Assembly: GCF_001027285.1 (NCBI RefSeq)
Contig: NZ_CP011509.1
Location: 5,294,501-5,358,500 of the forward strand
Source: Archangium gephyra
GTDB lineage: Bacteria > Myxococcota > Myxococcia > Myxococcales > Myxococcaceae
Reading direction: 5' to 3'
Length of the DNA stretch: 64,000 nucleotides
Shown: positions 60,280 through 64,000 of the stretch, piece after piece
Layout of the letters: every line of letters starts with the position of its first letter
Position numbering within the stretch: the stretch's first letter is position 1
The notes under the pieces: model-generated
What the model was told of the DNA's origin: nothing
Databases searched by the model: none
The model's input: only the letters and a program-made list of their open reading frames with translations
Translations under genes and position numbers: made by a program

Positions 60280-61586
60280 TGCAAGCCCCCTCCAAGGATG
60301 CCATCGTCCTGCGTGACGTGGTGAAGCGCTTTCGGAAGAGAACCATCCGGGGCGAGTACACGACCTTCAAGTCCGAGCTGGTGCGCTGGCTGCGCGGCAA
60401 GCGGCACAAGCAGGACGCCTCCACGGTCATCGAGGCCCTCCGGGGCATCAACCTCACGGTGCCCCGTGGCAAGACCATGGGCATCATCGGCCGCAACGGC
60501 TCGGGCAAGAGCACGCTGCTCAAGCTGATCACCGGCATCTACACGCCCACCACCGGCCACATCGAGCTCAACGGCCGCATCTCCGCGCTGTTGGACCTGG
60601 GCGCCGGCTTCCACCCGGACTTCTCCGGGCGGGAGAACATCCTCATCAACGGCGTCATCCTCGGCATGTCCCGCGCGGAGATCCGGGCGCGCATGGATGA
60701 GATCATCGCCTTCAGCGAGCTGGGCGACTTCATCGACGAGCCGGTGCGCACGTACTCCAGCGGCATGTACATGCGCCTGGCCTTCGCGGTGGCCACGCAC
60801 GTGGACCCGGAGATCCTCATCATCGATGAGATCCTCGCGGTGGGCGACGAGCACTTCAGCCGCAAGAGCATGCAGAAGATGACGGAGTTCCGGAACGCCG
60901 GGAAGACGATCGTCATCGTCACGCATGACCTGGGCACGCTCGAGCGCTGGTGCGACCTGGCCGCGTGGATCGACGGTGGGCGCATCCGCGAGGTGGGTAC
61001 GCCCGCGGAGGTCGTCCGGCACTACCGCCAGGCGGTGCACCTCGCGGAGGCCAGCGGCCTGCCCATGCTCGCGCCCGCCCTGTCACCCGACGGCGGCGCC
61101 CTGCCCACGCTGGAGGCGGCGGCGCAGCGCCCCGGTTCCCCGGTCACCCTCGAGCTCCTCCGGCTGACGAATCTCCGCGGCGAGGAAGTGAAGGATGTGG
61201 GCACGGAGGAGGGCCTGGAGTTCCACATCGGCTACAACGCCGAGAAGCCCGTGGAGGATCTGGGCTTCTCGTTCGCGCTGATGCGCTCGGATGGCACCCT
61301 GGTGTACCGCACCACCACCTTCGCCGAGGACGCCCGGATGCCGAACCTCGTCACCGGACGGGGCACGGTGCGGCTGACCATCGATCGGCTCGGGCTGCTG
61401 GCCGGGGACTACACGTTCGAGGTGTCGGCCCGCACGTCCAATGGGACCCTCTTCGACGAGCGCAAGGGCGCCTGTCCGTTCTCGGTGCGTGTCGCTGGCG
61501 CGGACGAGGGGCTGGTGCGGCCGGTGCACCGCTGGCGGCTGGATGGCATCGCCGAGGCGGCACCCGTGAGACAGGTCGTCTCGTGA
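60279..61586 (+). CDS. polysaccharide ABC transporter ATPase (Wzt type) with C-terminal carbohydrate-binding domain
   Basis: A 435-residue ATPase: Walker A GRNGSGKST, family motif SGREN, signature YSSGMYMRLAFA, Walker B ILIIDEILAVGDEHF. After about residue 290 comes a Wzt-C beta-sandwich domain (LGFSFALMRSDGTLVYRTTT), which in homologues binds the capped end of the O-polysaccharide and sets export specificity. Confidence 0.88.
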   Translation: MQAPSKDAIVLRDVVKRFRKRTIRGEYTTFKSELVRWLRGKRHKQDASTVIEALRGINLTVPRGKTMGIIGRNGSGKSTLLKLITGIYTPTTGHIELNGRISALLDLGAGFHPDFSGRENILINGVILGMSRAEIRARMDEIIAFSELGDFIDEPVRTYSSGMYMRLAFAVATHVDPEILIIDEILAVGDEHFSRKSMQKMTEFRNAGKTIVIVTHDLGTLERWCDLAAWIDGGRIREVGTPAEVVRHYRQAVHLAEASGLPMLAPALSPDGGALPTLEAAAQRPGSPVTLELLRLTNLRGEEVKDVGTEEGLEFHIGYNAEKPVEDLGFSFALMRSDGTLVYRTTTFAEDARMPNLVTGRGTVRLTIDRLGLLAGDYTFEVSARTSNGTLFDERKGACPFSVRVAGADEGLVRPVHRWRLDGIAEAAPVRQVVS

Positions 61587-62431
61587 GCCGGAGCGGTGCG
61601 GCGCCGGGCTCGAGCCCCGTGTGGCTCGGCATCGTGCTGTACCGCAACCCCCGCGAGGAGCTGGAGCGGCTCGTCGCCTCGCTGGCCGCGACCCGGGAGA
61701 CGCCGGGGACGCCGGCCTTCCAGGTGCGCTGGCTGGACAACTCGCCCACCGAGGCGCTGCGAGACGTGGTGCTCGCGGTGTCACCGGGGGCGGACTACCG
61801 CTTCTCCGGAGCCAACCTGGGTTTCGGCGTGGCCCACAACCGGCTCATGGCCGAGGCCTTCGCGGACCCCGCGGTGCGCCACTACGTCTGCGTCAACCCG
61901 GACGGCGTGCTGCACCCCGAGTGTCTGCGTGAGCTCGTCACGGAAGCGGAGCGGCGGCCCCGCACGGGGTTGGTGGAAGCCCGGCTCTTTCCCGACGAGC
62001 TGCCCAAGCCGTACGACCCGGAGACGCACGAGACGCCCTGGTGCTCCGGGTGCGTATTGCTGGTGCGGCGCGAGCTGTTCGAGTCCAGTGGCGGCTTCGA
62101 CGAGCGCTTCTTCATGTACTGCGAGGACGTGGACCTGTCCTGGCGCGCCCGGGCCGCGGGCTTCTCCGTCCGCGTGGCACCCCGGGCGCTGGTGCACCAC
62201 TACACGGTGACACGGGAGCTCAGCCCGGACCGCGAGCGCCGCGTGCGCCGCAGCGCGGCCCTGCTCGGCGCCAAGTACGGTGACCTGGAGTTCGCCCGGG
62301 CGCGTTTGAAGGAATACCTGGAGCTCGGTGGCGCGCCCTTCGAGCTCCCCAAGGAGTCCCGTCCTCCCCGCGCTCTGGCCCGGGTGGCTGACTTCCAGCA
62401 CCTCTTCGAGTTCGCGGAGCCTCGCTGGTGA
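61583..62431 (+). CDS. family 2 glycosyltransferase (rhamnosyltransferase-like)
   Basis: A 282-residue GT-A enzyme: VWLGIVLYRN start, FSGANLGFGVAHN, VNPDGVL, and the EDVDLSWR motif typical of rhamnosyltransferases. GTG 61583 overlaps the Wzt gene's stop. It should add a sugar to the polymer exported by the adjoining ABC transporter. Confidence 0.83.
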   Translation: MSRSGAAPGSSPVWLGIVLYRNPREELERLVASLAATRETPGTPAFQVRWLDNSPTEALRDVVLAVSPGADYRFSGANLGFGVAHNRLMAEAFADPAVRHYVCVNPDGVLHPECLRELVTEAERRPRTGLVEARLFPDELPKPYDPETHETPWCSGCVLLVRRELFESSGGFDERFFMYCEDVDLSWRARAAGFSVRVAPRALVHHYTVTRELSPDRERRVRRSAALLGAKYGDLEFARARLKEYLELGGAPFELPKESRPPRALARVADFQHLFEFAEPRW

Positions 62432-63855
62432 GCACCGGTACGCGCGACACGGTCCTCCTGGAGGCGCTGGACTCCCGGCTGCGGGGTCTCGTGCGGGAGC
62501 GCATCCGGGCGGGAGACCGCGTAGCCCTCCTGGGTGAGGCGCCGGAGCTGGCCCGGGCTCTCGAGGCCGCCGGTTGTGCGGTGCTCGGGGTGCCGGCGGC
62601 GGGCGAGCGGGTGACGCGGCTGCGTGCGTTCGCTCCCACCCACGTGGTGCTCCCGGTGGAGCAGGGGGAGCCGCTGCTCCAGGTGCGTGAGGCCTCCGAG
62701 GCCGCGCCCGGTGCCGAGCTCCTCCTGGCGATGCGCAATGCCGGTGCGTCGGCGGCCCTGCTGGAGACGCTGCTGGGGCTGGCTCCGGGCCGGCCGGGCG
62801 CCTCGGCCGAGGCGGTGCTGCGGGGCCTGTCCTCTCTGGGGCTCGAGGTGCGGCACCAGGAGTCCATTGCCTGCCAGGACTCCACGGCGGAGCTCGCTCC
62901 GGACACCGCGCGTGCCCTCCGGCGGCTCCTCGCGCAGCTCAGCCCCACCGCCGAGGCGGACGGGGTACTGCTGGTCCTCGGACGTGCTGCTTCGCGTGCT
63001 CCCGCGCGAGAGCCGGGATTGCTCAGCATCGTGCTCTGGGCGGGAGACTCGCCCGCGGCCTCGCTCGACGAGACGCTCTTCTCGCTCGCGTGTCAGGAGT
63101 ACCGGCCGCTGGAGTTGCTCGTGGTGCTGCCTCCGGGTGCATCCCTGACGGAGACGGAGGCGCGTGCGCTGCTGGAGCGCCACCGGCGGCTCCGGGACTT
63201 CTCCTCTCAGCTCATCCGCGCCCCGGAAGGCGGGATGGCCCGGGGCGTGCGCGAGGCTCGGGGCCAGTACCTGTCCTTCCTCGATGCCTCCTGCGTCGTA
63301 TACCCCGCCCACTACGTGCAGCTCATCCAGCAACTGCGCGAGGGCTCCGCGGCGTGGGCCTTCGCCCGTTCCCGGTGGACCCTCGTCCGCGAGTCGGCGG
63401 GAGGCCGCTTCATCACGGAGAAGAAGCCCTTCCCGTTGGGCGACCACTTCGAGTTCTCCCATCTGCTGGAACACCCGGCCCTGTTGTACGGGCTCGTCGT
63501 CGATCGCTTCCGGGTGGGCGCCCTGCCGCTGGAGGTGGTGGACCCGGTGGCGTCTCCACGGGCGGACCTGCCCGTGCGGCTGGCGAGTCTCTTCGAGCCC
63601 GTCTTCACCGCGGGGCTCGCGACGTGGGAGTGGCGCGCGCTCGGACCCGAGTCCGCGGCGCTGCCCGCTCCGGCCCTCGAGGTGCTGCTCCCTCTCGCCT
63701 CGCTGGAGGAGCGGGTGGCCCGGGCCCAGGCTCGCGGCGAGAGCAGCAAGGGCCTGCGCTATCAGGCCATCGATCGGCTCAACCAGCGCCTCCGCGACCG
63801 CTTCCCGGGAACGCACGCCCGGGTACGCTCCCTGGTCTCCCGCGTGCTGCGGTAG
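62428..63855 (+). CDS. glycosyltransferase-like protein with N-terminal Rossmann-like region
   Basis: A 475-residue protein. Residues 1-185 look Rossmann-like (RVALLGEAPELARALEAAGCAVLGV) but lack a clear SAM motif. Residues about 195-330 resemble a GT2 domain (LSIVLWAG, ...ARGQYLSFLDASCVVYP). The usual DxD metal motif reads LDAS, so catalysis is uncertain. GTG 62428 overlaps the preceding stop. It belongs to the export operon. Confidence 0.6.
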   Translation: MSTGTRDTVLLEALDSRLRGLVRERIRAGDRVALLGEAPELARALEAAGCAVLGVPAAGERVTRLRAFAPTHVVLPVEQGEPLLQVREASEAAPGAELLLAMRNAGASAALLETLLGLAPGRPGASAEAVLRGLSSLGLEVRHQESIACQDSTAELAPDTARALRRLLAQLSPTAEADGVLLVLGRAASRAPAREPGLLSIVLWAGDSPAASLDETLFSLACQEYRPLELLVVLPPGASLTETEARALLERHRRLRDFSSQLIRAPEGGMARGVREARGQYLSFLDASCVVYPAHYVQLIQQLREGSAAWAFARSRWTLVRESAGGRFITEKKPFPLGDHFEFSHLLEHPALLYGLVVDRFRVGALPLEVVDPVASPRADLPVRLASLFEPVFTAGLATWEWRALGPESAALPAPALEVLLPLASLEERVARAQARGESSKGLRYQAIDRLNQRLRDRFPGTHARVRSLVSRVLR

Positions 63856-63860
63856 TGGAG

Positions 63861-63881
63861 TGTCCACGAAGTCCTTGGACA
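63861..63881. other. TGTCCA-N9-TGGACA dyad after last glycosyltransferase
   Basis: TGTCCA (63861-63866) and TGGACA (63876-63881) form an inverted repeat with a nine-base spacer. It could be part of a terminator or an insertion-sequence end; no T-run follows. Confidence 0.3.
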
Positions 63882-63907
63882 GGGTCCGAGGGCCAAGCCA
63901 GCCGAAG

Positions 63908-64000
63908 TAAGTCCGTTCAGGGGGGAGGTTCCGGCCGCGATGGGGAGCAACTGGTCCGATTGTTGGACCAGTCGGCACGCCGCGCGGCCGGAAGGCGCCC
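63908..64000 (+). mobile_element. possible left end of an IS66-type insertion sequence
   Basis: GTAAG at 63908 resembles the GTAAGCG terminal repeat start of IS66 elements. GGGGGGAGG then lies 9-17 bases before ATG 63940, whose frame (MGSNWSDCW...) stays open to the window edge, as a small IS66 first gene would. Bases 63930-64000 also contain nested inverted repeats (ACTGGTCC/GGACCAGT; TTCCGGCCGCG/CGCGGCCGGAA). The element is only partly visible, so this is tentative. Confidence 0.25.

Overview
The window is GC-rich chromosomal DNA with dense, tightly packed genes. Its gene content points to a myxobacterium of the Cystobacterineae type (Myxococcus, Archangium, Cystobacter or Stigmatella relatives). 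The clearest signs are a bacNOP-padC bactofilin/ParB-like locus, a Tad-type pilus region with paired FHA proteins, many lipoproteins, a complex hybrid kinase and long TPR proteins. The genus assignment is inference from gene content; no rRNA is present.

Layout. 1-6726: end of an unknown gene, an acyl-CoA dehydrogenase behind a double palindrome, pheA, a DsbA/FrnE-like gene whose first catalytic Cys codon is TGA with a SECIS-like hairpin after it, and two secreted proteins (one an apparent dead protease). 6750-10746: ExbB/ExbD-type genes, an outer-membrane-type lipoprotein and two stand-alone GspE N-terminal (MshEN-like) proteins. 10776-18359: a peptide-ABC ATPase pair, a DUF2085 membrane protein, a WD40 protein, a ferritin-like/DUF362 fusion, and an ECF sigma/anti-sigma pair. 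18392-31169: a Tad pilus region, with seven coupled minus-strand genes (several prepilin-like) diverging from cpaB-tadB-tadC and two FHA proteins. 31166-37143: xseA, xseB, a receiver protein, ispA, dxs, tlyA. 37111-38717: a roughly 1.6 kb, lower-GC insert with a lipoprotein gene and a partner gene, bounded by an exact 33-bp direct repeat of the tlyA 3' end. 38738-44818: two SDR genes (one broken by a TAG), a Coq4-like gene, a lipoprotein and an OmpA-domain protein. 45004-53896: hybrid kinase, TPR protein, lipase-like hydrolase, bacN-bacO-bacP-padC, pyrE and a lipoprotein. 53912-59060: LOG protein, nadB, lytic transglycosylase, TPR-AIM24 protein, pgsA. 59144-59348: two tandem tRNA-Gly(GCC) genes with promoter and terminator. 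59500-63855: polysaccharide ABC exporter (Wzm/Wzt type) with two glycosyltransferase-like genes. The last 150 bases may be the left end of an insertion sequence.

The two observations most worth following are the probable selenocysteine DsbA-like protein (3771-4397) and the direct-repeat-bounded lipoprotein/partner cassette at tlyA, which resembles a small polymorphic toxin-immunity island. No CRISPR array, rRNA or replication origin was seen, and no gene-free stretch exceeds 300 bases.
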